From contig NZ_VDMC01000001.1 in assembly GCF_006346335.1 (NCBI RefSeq), positions 496,001-560,000 on the forward strand: DNA of 64,000 nucleotides, read 5' to 3'. This DNA is from Aequorivita sinensis (lineage in GTDB: Bacteria > Bacteroidota > Bacteroidia > Flavobacteriales > Flavobacteriaceae). Every line of letters begins with the position of its first letter. Position 1 is the first letter of the stretch. Of this stretch, positions 52,555-61,578 are shown in pieces. Made by a program: the position numbers and the translations under genes. The notes under the pieces were generated by a model. The model was not told where the DNA came from. It did not search any database and was given only the letters and a program-made list of their open reading frames with translations.

Positions 52555-54321
52555 ATGACTGCATATCAAAATTTTTGGGACTCTGAGATAGAAACTCTTC
52601 TTAAGCAATTAGACGCACCACAATCTCTAGAAGAGAATATAGTGGACACATTAAATAATGCCAGAAGAACCGGTATTTTTCCAAATCAAATAATTAATGC
52701 ACTTCGCATTGGACTTTCTGTAAAAGAGGGCAACCAAAATATGGCATTTGTTGCATCTATGCAGAGCGGGAAATCCGGAACAATCTATTTTTTATGTAAT
52801 TATGTCTTGCCCGCAATAGGATTAATCAAGGAGTATGAATCTATACTGTTTGTAACTAGTATGAGAGATACTGATTTATACGAACAAAACTGTCGCGTAC
52901 TTGAACGTGAATTTTTTGATTGCGTTACTGGAGACAAGAAACCTTCGGTTTTGAAGGTTATGAAAATGAGTGATTTCTTTAATCACCCTAACCCGCATAA
53001 AGTGGTTAATGAATATGATGTGCAGTTAATTGTTCGTGATGAGGATCAGTATGGTTCTGGTATAGAATCTTCCTTCGAGTTAGCATTTTTTTCAGAATTG
53101 AGATGTCGTATTCCAGATATTAAACTTTTAGCTGTTAGTGCAACACCATATGATATTTTGGATGCTCATTTTACAGGTGCGTCTGATGTAGATGTAATTG
53201 TTGGTGTTCGACCACCAGAATACTACGGAATTTCTGAAATGTTAGAAGATAATGTTATCGAAGATATACCTCAAGGCTTTAGACCAATACAAGCTCAGGA
53301 TGTTGATGGTGAAAAAGTTTACAATATTCATCCCAAAACGATAGAGTATGTAAACTACTTAAACACTTTTGATAGTGGATTAGGTATAATTCGCGAGTCC
53401 AATACCTCGAGAGCAACTGAATTAAGAAGGTTATTACGCGATAAATATAGGAAAGAATGCACTACAATTTTGATTGGCTCTGATCCGACTTGTGATTTTA
53501 GTATAAATGAGGGGATAAAAGAGCTTTCAGATTTAATACTGAAAAGAGGTCAAAGAGTTGTTTTAATTATCGTGCAAGCACTAACGGCTGGTAAAGATTT
53601 GGGTATTCTTAAAGAGAAAGTGCGTTTTGGTATTGAGCCACGAGATAAGCAATTAGCAAATGGAGCTCAAGGAATTACAGGTCGTTTTTGCGGATATCAT
53701 AACAACCGAAATTTTAAGTTAATGGGTAGCCTTGGGCTATTAAAGCATTATGCACAATTTGAACAAGATTGGGAGATTTTCGCAGATGAAGAATGGCGTA
53801 ATACTCTCTATAATGAAAATGTGAAAGGTTTAAGCACGCATACTAAGTTTGTGAAAATGCAAGCAGAAGGTTCATTTATACCAGTGAAGGACATAGATAC
53901 CTTGTCTTATGAACAGATGTTAACAGAGGAAGGGCGTGAAAAATTATCGATTATTGATGATGAGGCATATCACCGTTTATTAGATTATTTTGAATCACAC
54001 TTTTATGATGTTTCTACAAAAGGAACACGCTTTAACCAAAAAGGTGTAACAGTTCGTATTGCATCGGGATATAATCAATCCAGCAATCGTGTATATAAAA
54101 ACTGGAATTGTACGCTAGACTCCGATTTCGGTAACATTTTTTTCAAAAAGATTCCATATCAATATGGAATCTTGATTAGCAACTATCCAATTGATGATGA
54201 GCGCAATACTCTGGGATTTACTGGGGTAAAGATTATTCAGTCTGGTAAGAAAGAATGGCGTAGTCAAGCAACTAGTGTTCAGAATGGTTCGATGTATGGT
54301 AAGGATAATGATGCTGAATAA
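52555..54321 (+). CDS. SF2 helicase-like ATPase of the defence island
   Basis: A 588-residue protein with superfamily 2-like motifs: Walker A ASMQSGKSGT (Gly72-Lys73-Ser74), an atypical Walker B VRDEDQYG (Asp162-Glu163-Asp164), AVSATP (193-198) and QGITGRFCGYH (Gln372-Gly380) like motif VI. It is a little like Z1-type endonuclease/helicase proteins but I cannot place it firmly. The C-terminal 200 residues have no recognised domain. ATG 52555 was chosen because it gives the same promoter-to-ATG spacing as the other two element-bearing genes; a TTG at 52513 would place the start inside the promoter. Confidence 0.65.
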   Translation: MTAYQNFWDSEIETLLKQLDAPQSLEENIVDTLNNARRTGIFPNQIINALRIGLSVKEGNQNMAFVASMQSGKSGTIYFLCNYVLPAIGLIKEYESILFVTSMRDTDLYEQNCRVLEREFFDCVTGDKKPSVLKVMKMSDFFNHPNPHKVVNEYDVQLIVRDEDQYGSGIESSFELAFFSELRCRIPDIKLLAVSATPYDILDAHFTGASDVDVIVGVRPPEYYGISEMLEDNVIEDIPQGFRPIQAQDVDGEKVYNIHPKTIEYVNYLNTFDSGLGIIRESNTSRATELRRLLRDKYRKECTTILIGSDPTCDFSINEGIKELSDLILKRGQRVVLIIVQALTAGKDLGILKEKVRFGIEPRDKQLANGAQGITGRFCGYHNNRNFKLMGSLGLLKHYAQFEQDWEIFADEEWRNTLYNENVKGLSTHTKFVKMQAEGSFIPVKDIDTLSYEQMLTEEGREKLSIIDDEAYHRLLDYFESHFYDVSTKGTRFNQKGVTVRIASGYNQSSNRVYKNWNCTLDSDFGNIFFKKIPYQYGILISNYPIDDERNTLGFTGVKIIQSGKKEWRSQATSVQNGSMYGKDNDAE

Positions 54322-54349
54322 AAATACTGAAGTGTTGAGTGTAATGTTT

Positions 54350-54392
54350 AAAATTCATCTGGGTCAAATTAAATTGATCCAGATGAATTTTT
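54350..54392 (+). terminator. Terminator at the right end of the defence island
   Basis: AAAATTCATCTGG and CCAGATGAATTTTT form a 13-bp stem with further pairing inside (TCAA/TTGA), followed by T-run. Confidence 0.88.
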
Positions 54393-54462
54393 AAAAGGTT
54401 ACTTAGTGAGGAACTCTTTCCAGCTATTATAATAAACAAATTGAAAGTAAACGATTATGGTA

Positions 54463-54588
54463 CTATTCTAGTGAATTTTTTCTGAAAATATCTTCAATAT
54501 CACAATTGTACCATTCACTATCTTTTAGTTGTGTTTCTGTTTTTCGATATGTCACACCAAATATAGTAGCTTCTATATTTAAGTTCAA
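54463..54588 (-). pseudogene. Possible gene remnant at the island's right margin
   Basis: A 41-codon minus-strand frame starting TTG reads like protein (EATIFGVTYRKTETQLKDS then EWYNCDIEDIFRKNSLE), ending TAG. An upstream TAG closes the frame, so only a fragment remains. The EWYNCDIEDI ending recalls C-termini of small nuclease-like proteins, but this is not firm. It lies between the island terminator and lipB. Confidence 0.3.
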
Positions 54589-54656
54589 GACTGATGTGTA
54601 AACCTAAATTATATCACAGCAAATTCATGTTTCAATAAATAACGACCTCTATAAGT

Positions 54657-55370
54657 TTATTCTATAGCCGTTGATAGTGTTTGAGCCTTGGTAATTTCAA
54701 CGTTAAAAACCTCTTTAAATTTCTGAATAAAAACTTCATACAGTTGGTTTTCGTCTACTTTCCCATTTAATTCAATATTCATTGAAGTTACGCCTTTGTC
54801 CGTAATTCCACAGGGAACAATGTTTTTAAAATAAGATAAATCGGTGTTAACATTCAAAGCGAGTCCGTGAATGGTTACCCATCGGCTACATCGAACGCCG
54901 ATTGCACAAATTTTACGTGCTCGATACGTTTCAGGTTCTATCCAAACTCCTGTGTATCCCTTTAGTCTTTCTCCTTTAATTCCGTATTCCTGAAGCGTTT
55001 GAATAACAGCTTCTTCTAGATTTCTAAGGTAGAGGTGAATACTGCTTCCAAATTTTTCTAAATCCAAAATCGGATAGGCTACAAGTTGTCCTGGCCCGTG
55101 GTAGGTAATATCGCCCCCACGATTCGTGGCATAAAATTCAATTCCGTTTTTTTCGAGTTCTTCTTTTCTGAATAATAAGTTCTCTGGATGCCCGCTTTTC
55201 CCTAGGGTATAAACGTGTGGATGCTGACAAATCAACAAAGTATTTTCAACTTCATCCGACTCATTTGAGCTAGCTTTCTTCGATACCGCTGTTTTTAATA
55301 ATTCTTCCTGAATATCCCACGCATCTTTATAAGCAATGGTGCCCAAACTTTTTAATTTAACTTGATTCAT
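54657..55370 (-). CDS. lipB: Octanoyltransferase (lipoate synthesis)
   Basis: A 237-residue enzyme moving octanoate from ACP to lipoyl domains. Motifs: GGDITYHGPGQLVAYPI, Lys in ARKICAIGVRCSRW, and the acyl-thioester Cys in NIVPCGI. It follows lipA on the minus strand after 40 bp, forming a lipoate operon. Confidence 0.95.
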   Translation of the reverse strand: MNQVKLKSLGTIAYKDAWDIQEELLKTAVSKKASSNESDEVENTLLICQHPHVYTLGKSGHPENLLFRKEELEKNGIEFYATNRGGDITYHGPGQLVAYPILDLEKFGSSIHLYLRNLEEAVIQTLQEYGIKGERLKGYTGVWIEPETYRARKICAIGVRCSRWVTIHGLALNVNTDLSYFKNIVPCGITDKGVTSMNIELNGKVDENQLYEVFIQKFKEVFNVEITKAQTLSTAIE

Positions 55371-55410
55371 AGCCTTAATAATGGTTAAACTTCATTGAAG
55401 AATTTAGAAA

Positions 55411-56370
55411 TTAAGCTTTTTTAGCCTGAGCAGCTCTCCAAGTGTTAATTCCGTATCCCGGAATCGTTTGTTTTTCACTGTGGTAAGAAGATCGAATCAT
55501 CGGTCCGCTTTCCACATAATCAAATCCCATTTTATATCCTTCATCTCGTAGCTGAAGAAACTCTTCAGGTGTTACAAATCGTTGAACAGGTAAGTGTTTT
55601 TGTGACGGTCTTAAATATTGACCAATGGTAATAATATCACATCCCACTGATCTAAGATCGCGCATGGTTTCTAAAATTTCATCAAATTCTTCTCCCAATC
55701 CCAACATAATTCCGGATTTGGTGCGCATTCCATTTTCTTTTAGATATTTAAGTACAAAAAGGCTTCGATCGTATTTGGATTGCGGACGAACACTAGGAGA
55801 TAACCGTCGAACGGTTTCTTGATTATGAGACACCACAGTAGGAGCTTCATCCACAATTCTTTGTATACTTTCCTCAACACCTTTAAAATCTGGAATTAGA
55901 GTTTCCAAAGTTAGGTTGGGGTTCATTCTTTTTACAACGCGAATGGTATTTGCCCAAGCTGTTGATCCGCAATCTTCTAATTCATCCCTATCAACCGAAG
56001 TAATTACAGCGTGTTTTATTTTCATTTTTAAAATGGCTTCTGCCACGCGTTTGGGTTCTCCAACATCTATTGCATCGGGACGACCAGTATTTACATTACA
56101 GAATTTGCAAGCTCGTGTGCAAGTGTTTCCAAGAATCATAAAACTCGCTGTACCCGCATTCCAGCATTCGCCGATATTCGGGCAACCTCCACTTTGACAA
56201 ATGGTGTGTAGTTTATTGTCGTTTACAATACCTCGAACTTTAGTGAAGTTTTCTCCAGAAGGAAATTTTACTTTTAACCAAACTGGCTTTCTTTTAAATT
56301 TCAAAGCTTGTTCTCCTTCTTCTCTAGAGTCCTTTAGTTGATCTTGAATGGAATTAGGTGATGTACTCAT
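55411..56370 (-). CDS. lipA: Lipoyl synthase
   Basis: A 319-residue radical SAM enzyme inserting sulfur into octanoyl groups. The auxiliary 4Fe-4S cluster uses CQSGGCPNIGEC, the radical SAM cluster uses CTRACKFC, and the C-terminal RSSYHSE supplies the serine ligand. ATG 56370 (MSTSPNSIQD) was preferred to an in-frame TTG two codons upstream. Confidence 0.96.
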   Translation of the reverse strand: MSTSPNSIQDQLKDSREEGEQALKFKRKPVWLKVKFPSGENFTKVRGIVNDNKLHTICQSGGCPNIGECWNAGTASFMILGNTCTRACKFCNVNTGRPDAIDVGEPKRVAEAILKMKIKHAVITSVDRDELEDCGSTAWANTIRVVKRMNPNLTLETLIPDFKGVEESIQRIVDEAPTVVSHNQETVRRLSPSVRPQSKYDRSLFVLKYLKENGMRTKSGIMLGLGEEFDEILETMRDLRSVGCDIITIGQYLRPSQKHLPVQRFVTPEEFLQLRDEGYKMGFDYVESGPMIRSSYHSEKQTIPGYGINTWRAAQAKKA

Positions 56371-56400
56371 TTTCAATATTTATTTTTCGGCTAATTTAAA

Positions 56401-56683
56401 ATATACAGATTGATTTCTCTCGAAAAACCTAACAGATTTTACTTAAGAGTTTTTCAACTGCATTCACATTAAAAAAACTGTAACCGGGTAACAGAAGGTA
56501 TTCTTTTAAAAATACCTAAGGCGTTATAGAACAATGAGCTGTTGCTAATCAGAATTTTGTTTAAAGCAAATATTTATATTGTGAATAGATGTGCTTTTAT
56601 ATTAAAACAGTTTTAGGGATTAATAGGTAGAGATAAAATATTAAAATAATTTTTTTATGTAAACCAATGTTCTAGCTATTAGA
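56401..56683. other. Gap upstream of lipA
   Basis: About 280 bp without a gene between lipA and the terminator of the GLUG protein gene. It holds a hairpin AGGTATT...AATACCT near 56499-56520 and a near-palindrome CTGTAACCGGGTAACAG at about 56480, a possible regulatory site for lipA. No clear -7 box. Confidence 0.4.
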
Positions 56684-56717
56684 ATAAAAAAATCCTCAGA
56701 ACGTGCCTGAGGATTTT
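56684..56717 (-). terminator. Terminator of the GLUG-repeat gene
   Basis: AAAATCCTCAG / CTGAGGATTT on the minus strand with a 7-nt loop and T7 tail, 36 nt after the stop. Confidence 0.88.
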
Positions 56718-56752
56718 AATTATGTTAAAAATAGAATTACTAAAAATTCAAT

Positions 56753-58132
56753 TTATTTTTTGATTACTCTTTTAGTTATCATTCCTTCAGCAGAATGAAT
56801 TGCTAGGATGTAATTACCAGTTGAGAGATTACTTGCTGAAACTTTTGTAGATTTTCCGTTTAATTTTCCACTAGAAATCAAAGCGCCAGAGATATTATAA
56901 ATTTGGTATGAATCTAACTCTAGTGTAGAAGAAACTGTAAATTCAGAATCAAAAACAGTAGGATATACGCTTACTGCAGTTGCATCAAAATTGTTGTTTT
57001 GAACACCTAAAACAAAGTTTAATACAGGGTAGCCTTCATTAACGCTTGAATCGATAGCCCAAGGTGCTTCAGGAGAACCTGCGTTTAATAAATCTACTGT
57101 TTCAGCAGACTTCATTTCGGCTGTAGTAAGTGCAGTAACGTCTGGAGTAACTGGAGGCCCTTGAATTCCACCAACGCCCTCTGTCATTCCAGAAGACTCT
57201 GTGTCGAAATACAAATTTTCAACTACTATTTGACCAAATAATCCAATTGATCCACCTGCATAATCAGGCGCTGTTACTGTTCCAGTAGAATATGCATTTT
57301 TAATTATTAATCCATTGTCTCCACCACCAATAAGACCACCTGCGCGTTCTACGTTAGCAACCACATTAGATCTTGAATAACTGTTGTCTATTGTGCTAGT
57401 TCCTGAAAATCCAAAAGGATAAGAACCAACTAAACCACCTGATAGAAGATCTGCTGTTACCGTACCTTCAGAGTAGCATTCAATTACAGCAGAAGCATCA
57501 AAACCTGTCCCAGCAAGACCACCTACTTGAAGCGTACCTGTAACATTACCAATTGCGTGACTTTTAGTGATAGTAGAGTTCGTTAAAAATCCACCAACTA
57601 ATCCACCAGTTGTATATTTTCCAGTTACGTTTACGTTAATAGCACTACAATTTGTAATTGATCCATTGTCGTAAAGGTTGGCTACTAAAGACCCTGTATT
57701 ATCATCGCCAATTACATTTGCAGTGTCAATATGAATATTTGAAAAAGAAGCACTTTGAGTATGTCCAAAAAGTCCTGCCATTTCCTCTTCTGGCATATTA
57801 ACCCACAAATTGCTTATAATATGGTTGTTTCCTTCTACAGTTGCAGAAAAAGGAATTTCAAATTCAACACCAATTGGAGTCCATAAGTTCCCATCCAAAT
57901 CGATGTCTGCACCAATTATAATAGTTTTACTATCAAAAGAGTTTCCGTCTGCAACCAATTGAGCTAAACCAGCTAACTCTTCTGCAGTAGCAAGTGTAAA
58001 TTCATCTTGTGCAGAATCGTACCAACTTGTATCAGCAAGATCGCTCCAAGATGTTGTAGGATAAGTTTGTGCTTTGGCAAAGGTTGTGAATGCCAAAAAT
58101 AATACTAAAAAGATTTGTAGTTTTTTCATCAT
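56753..58132 (-). CDS. Secreted GLUG-repeat protein with T9SS sorting domain
   Basis: A 459-residue exported protein: signal peptide (about 1-21, ending FAKAQ), a series of GLUG-type repeats (about 100-310; GGLVGGFLTNSTITKSHAIG; GGLAGTGF; GGLVGSYPF; GGLIGGG) forming a beta-solenoid, and a T9SS type A C-terminal domain (about 385-459; SVYPTVFDSEF ... MITKRVIKK). GLUG solenoids occur in surface adhesins and in carbohydrate-related proteins. It would be exported by the T9SS and anchored at the surface or released. Confidence 0.9.
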   Translation of the reverse strand: MMKKLQIFLVLFLAFTTFAKAQTYPTTSWSDLADTSWYDSAQDEFTLATAEELAGLAQLVADGNSFDSKTIIIGADIDLDGNLWTPIGVEFEIPFSATVEGNNHIISNLWVNMPEEEMAGLFGHTQSASFSNIHIDTANVIGDDNTGSLVANLYDNGSITNCSAINVNVTGKYTTGGLVGGFLTNSTITKSHAIGNVTGTLQVGGLAGTGFDASAVIECYSEGTVTADLLSGGLVGSYPFGFSGTSTIDNSYSRSNVVANVERAGGLIGGGDNGLIIKNAYSTGTVTAPDYAGGSIGLFGQIVVENLYFDTESSGMTEGVGGIQGPPVTPDVTALTTAEMKSAETVDLLNAGSPEAPWAIDSSVNEGYPVLNFVLGVQNNNFDATAVSVYPTVFDSEFTVSSTLELDSYQIYNISGALISSGKLNGKSTKVSASNLSTGNYILAIHSAEGMITKRVIKK

Positions 58133-58152
58133 TTAAATTAAGGGATTTTCCG

Positions 58153-58182
58153 CAAATCTATTATAAAAATAACAAACTCAAA
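58153..58182 (-). promoter_or_regulatory. Promoter of the GLUG-repeat gene
   Basis: On the minus strand TTTG (58179-58182) and TAGATTTG (58153-58160) are 18 nt apart, matching the Bacteroidota -33/-7 pair well; the ATG follows after 20 nt. This is the best complete promoter in the window. Confidence 0.75.
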
Positions 58183-58443
58183 TATTTTTAAATAGCTGTA
58201 ATGATAAGCGATAACACGCGTTTTATTGCCTTTTTAATGAATAATAAATACTTTCAATAGGAAAAATGTTAATAAAGTAATTAGTAGTATTAAAATTTAA
58301 GTGTATTGTGTAGAATGATGTAAATGAAAAATAAAGCCCTTTTCTTTAAATAATTTATTAAACCAATTGTTAAACACCTAGAATTAGTAAATATATCTAA
58401 ATATTTGAGTTGAGAATATAAGCGTATTCTTCTACATTATCTC
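58183..58443. other. Gap between divergent GLUG-protein and HupE-like genes
   Basis: AT-rich spacer of about 260 bp (345 bp with both promoters); no credible coding frame or hairpin seen. Confidence 0.5.
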
Positions 58444-58451
58444 TATATTTG
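58444..58451 (+). promoter_or_regulatory. -7 box of the HupE/UreJ-like gene
   Basis: TATATTTG, 26 nt before the ATG, matches TAnnTTTG. No matching -33 TTG seen. Confidence 0.55.
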
Positions 58452-58477
58452 GCGTAATACCATAATTATTATCCCCA

Positions 58478-59056
58478 ATGTCAGATTTTTGGCTTTATTT
58501 TAATCTAGGTCTAAACCATGTTTTAGATTGGCGAGCGTACGACCACGTTTTATTTTTAATAGTGCTTAGTGCGGCTTATACATTTTCATCTTGGAAAAGG
58601 CTGCTAATTTTGGTTACTCTATTTACCATAGGACACACGCTATCGTTAGTATTAGTAAATTATAACGTGATAAGTGTTTCAAGTAGTGTTATTGAATTTT
58701 TAATACCAATAACTATTTTGGTGGCGGCTGTTTATAATTTGATTACTGCCAAAAAGCATAAGAAAAACGATAAAATGACTGTTTTTTATGTGCTGACATT
58801 ATTTTTCGGATTAATACACGGATTGGGTTTTGCAACATTCTTTACTGCATTAGAAAGTGAAGGAAAACTACTTCCACTATTACAATTTGCCTTAGGTATT
58901 GAGGCGGCTCAAATAATAGTTGTAATAGTCTTGCTGATTTTTGCGTTTATTTTTCAAAGTATCTTCCGCTTCAATAAACGCGATTGGATTTTGGTTTTAT
59001 CTTCAATTGTAATAGGAATGGTAATCCCGATGCTGGTTGATAATTGGATTTTTTAA
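58478..59056 (+). CDS. HupE/UreJ-family membrane protein
   Basis: A 192-residue protein with about six membrane segments. Family motifs include GLNHVLDWRAYDHVLFL near the N-terminus, FTIGHTLSL, and FGLIHGLGFATFF, whose His and Asp residues could bind nickel or another metal. HupE and UreJ serve nickel uptake for hydrogenase or urease, but neither enzyme is seen here and flavobacterial members are widespread; the substrate is open. Confidence 0.83.
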   Translation: MSDFWLYFNLGLNHVLDWRAYDHVLFLIVLSAAYTFSSWKRLLILVTLFTIGHTLSLVLVNYNVISVSSSVIEFLIPITILVAAVYNLITAKKHKKNDKMTVFYVLTLFFGLIHGLGFATFFTALESEGKLLPLLQFALGIEAAQIIVVIVLLIFAFIFQSIFRFNKRDWILVLSSIVIGMVIPMLVDNWIF

Positions 59057-59265
59057 TAGAAGGGACGCAGCACTATAGAGAAAAGGGAAGTAAAACAGAA
59101 GTATAGCTTGACGTTTTCAAAATTCAACGGTGTTGATTCACATTTAACACAGCACTTTTCTTAATTGATAACCTTCTCGCTCTTCGGTTCTTTTTGCAAC
59201 AACTTAACATTATTTTTTTTGGTAGTAGTGTAACTTCCTGCTAATTTCGCTATCTATTTAAATGT

Positions 59266-59700
59266 ATGAAAGACAGTAAACAACGTAAATATGATATTGC
59301 CTATTTAAGGATGGCAAGAGAGTGGAGTAAGTTATCTTATTGTAAGCGTAAACAAGTTGGTGCGCTTATTGTTAAGGATAAGATGATTATTAGCGATGGC
59401 TACAATGGTACTCCAACAGGTTTTGAAAATTGTTGTGAAGATGATGAAGGCTTAACAAAATGGTACGTATTACACGCCGAAGCTAATGCAATTTTAAAAG
59501 TAGCTTCAAGTACACAGTCGTGTGAAGGCGCAACGCTATATATTACTATGTCGCCATGTAAGGAATGTAGTAAATTAGTTCACCAAGCAGGTATAACAAG
59601 AGTAGTATATTTAAATGAGTATAAAGATAATGCTGGCATAGCTTTTTTAGAGAAGGCGGGAATTAGCATTCAACATATTCCAGATTTGGAAACAGAATAA
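59266..59700 (+). CDS. Deoxycytidylate deaminase family (ComEB-like)
   Basis: A 144-residue zinc deaminase with HAEANAI and PCKECSK (one His and two Cys binding zinc, Glu as proton shuttle), plus the N-terminal GYNGTPTGFENC typical of dCMP deaminases. It converts dCMP to dUMP for dTMP synthesis. Its TAA overlaps the ATG of the S41 protease by one base, so the two are coupled. Confidence 0.9.
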   Translation: MKDSKQRKYDIAYLRMAREWSKLSYCKRKQVGALIVKDKMIISDGYNGTPTGFENCCEDDEGLTKWYVLHAEANAILKVASSTQSCEGATLYITMSPCKECSKLVHQAGITRVVYLNEYKDNAGIAFLEKAGISIQHIPDLETE

Positions 59701-61331
59701 TGACAGACAATAATCCCACAAATTTTAGTAAACACAAAAAATACTTACCACTGTGGGTTGGATTAGCACTTGCTATTGGCGTATTTATTGGTTCAAAATT
59801 CAATTTTGGAGACAAAACTGAAAAAATATTTGCAACTAGTTCAAAAAAGGATAAACTTAACAGACTTATAGACTACATCGACTACGAATATGTAGATAAT
59901 GTAAACACAGACAGTATTGTTGATGTTACAGTAAATGGAATCCTTGAAAACCTTGACCCTCACTCGGTTTATATTCCGAAGAAAAGCTACGCACACACTG
60001 CCGATGATATGCGTGGAGCCTTTACAGGGATAGGTGTTAGTTTTTACATCTATAAAGACACTATAGCTGTTATAAGATCAATTACAGGAGGGCCAGCTGA
60101 AAAAGCGGGTATCAAAGGTGGTGATCGTATTCTGTATGCCGATGGGAAAAAACTCTTTGGCGAATTAATTAATCGCGACAGTATATCTAGTTATTTAAAA
60201 GGAGAAATAAATAGCAAAGTCGCTTTAGATGTTTATCGTCCAAGCGAAAAGAAAATCCTTGATATAACTGTACGAAGAAATAAAGTGCCGCTTATTAGTG
60301 TTGATGCTTCGTATAAAATAACAGATGATTTAGGTTATATAAAACTCAACCGTTTTTCTGAAACTACTTATAAAGAGTTTGAAGGGGCTTTAGAAAAATT
60401 AAAAGAAGACGGTGTATCTAAATTGGTTTTAGACCTTCGTGATAACCCTGGTGGGTATATTTCTACTGCAGAAAGAGTAGTAGACGAGTTCTTGGAAAAT
60501 AACAAGCTTATTCTTATCACAAAAAATAAAAGTGGTGATATAAACAAAACCTACGCTTCCCGTCGCGGCGAGTTTCATCATGCAAAAATTTATGTTCTAA
60601 TTAACGAAAATTCAGCTTCGGCAAGTGAAATTGTAGCTGGTGCACTCCAAGACAATGATAAAGGTGTTATTGTGGGGAGAAGATCGTTTGGAAAAGGCTT
60701 GGTGCAACGCGAAATGTCGTTAGGCGATGGAAGTGCTGTACGACTAACAATTGCACGCTATTACACTCCTACTGGCCGCTCTATACAACGTCCTTATGGC
60801 AATGGGAATGATAATTACTATAGCGATTATGAAAAACGCTACCGAAATGGTGAGTTGATTCATTTAGACAGTATTAAAGTTGCCGATTCTTTAAAGTATA
60901 CGACTCCTAAAGGAAAGGTTGTTTATGGTGGAGGGGGAATAATACCAGATGTGTTTGTCCCTAAAGATACAAGTGTGGAAAATGAAACCCTACAATACGT
61001 TTCAAAAAGTGGGTTTATGAGCTATTTTATTTTTGAATATCTCGAAAAGAACAGAGCTCAATTTGAAGGAATGAACTTTGAAGATTTCAGAAATAATTAT
61101 CAGGCTGATGATAGTTTATCTACTGAATTTATTGAATACGCTCGACTTAACGAAGCGCAGATAGATTTGTCTAACTATACTGAAGAGCTAAAAAGATTAT
61201 TAAAAGCAAATATTGCGCAACAGTTATATGGTCCTAATCAATTTGAGATTATTCTCAATGAAGCAGATCCTATGCTACTTAAAGTATTGGAGTTAGAAGC
61301 AGCTGCTAATTCTTCAGAAAAAGAAGAGTAA
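59700..61331 (+). CDS. S41-family C-terminal processing peptidase
   Basis: A 543-residue periplasmic serine protease: N-terminal signal anchor (about 15-35), PDZ domain (about 90-175; GGPAEKAGIKGGDRILYADG), and the S41 catalytic domain with DLRDNPGGY, NSASASEIVAGAL carrying the catalytic Ser, and SFGKGLVQ carrying the catalytic Lys. Such proteases trim exported proteins at their C-termini. It is coupled to the deaminase gene. Confidence 0.93.
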   Translation: MTDNNPTNFSKHKKYLPLWVGLALAIGVFIGSKFNFGDKTEKIFATSSKKDKLNRLIDYIDYEYVDNVNTDSIVDVTVNGILENLDPHSVYIPKKSYAHTADDMRGAFTGIGVSFYIYKDTIAVIRSITGGPAEKAGIKGGDRILYADGKKLFGELINRDSISSYLKGEINSKVALDVYRPSEKKILDITVRRNKVPLISVDASYKITDDLGYIKLNRFSETTYKEFEGALEKLKEDGVSKLVLDLRDNPGGYISTAERVVDEFLENNKLILITKNKSGDINKTYASRRGEFHHAKIYVLINENSASASEIVAGALQDNDKGVIVGRRSFGKGLVQREMSLGDGSAVRLTIARYYTPTGRSIQRPYGNGNDNYYSDYEKRYRNGELIHLDSIKVADSLKYTTPKGKVVYGGGGIIPDVFVPKDTSVENETLQYVSKSGFMSYFIFEYLEKNRAQFEGMNFEDFRNNYQADDSLSTEFIEYARLNEAQIDLSNYTEELKRLLKANIAQQLYGPNQFEIILNEADPMLLKVLELEAAANSSEKEE

Positions 61332-61333
61332 GA

Positions 61334-61531
61334 TTATTTTTTTACCTTAGAAGCTATCTTCTTAGATATCAATAATATACCAAGTAAGATAAAGGAGCAC
61401 ATTCCAGCTAATATGCCGAATACCGCAACTGAGCTATCTCCCACAAGGATGTTGTCGAACTCTAATTTTGTAGCGTTAAAAATTATCAAGGCAAATGATA
61501 AAGCCATCAAGATGTAGATAAATACTTTCAT
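61334..61531 (-). CDS. Small two-TM membrane protein
   Basis: A 65-residue protein with two hydrophobic segments (about 3-19 and 36-56) joined by KLEFDNILVGDSS and ending in a Lys-rich tail. Similar short proteins are common near these genes in flavobacteria. No function known. It lies convergent with the S41 gene, with a two-base gap, and may share a transcript with marC upstream. Confidence 0.65.
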   Translation of the reverse strand: MKVFIYILMALSFALIIFNATKLEFDNILVGDSSVAVFGILAGMCSFILLGILLISKKIASKVKK

Positions 61532-61578
61532 AGTAATATTTTATTGAATTCAGTTTTTCAATAGTATCCGATTAAATC

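Noticed and set aside
38790-54656. Attachment-site duplication of the tRNA-Leu 3' end at the right end of the island
   Set aside because: I looked for GATTCCCGCCTCGAGTA between 54.3 and 54.66 kb and found none.
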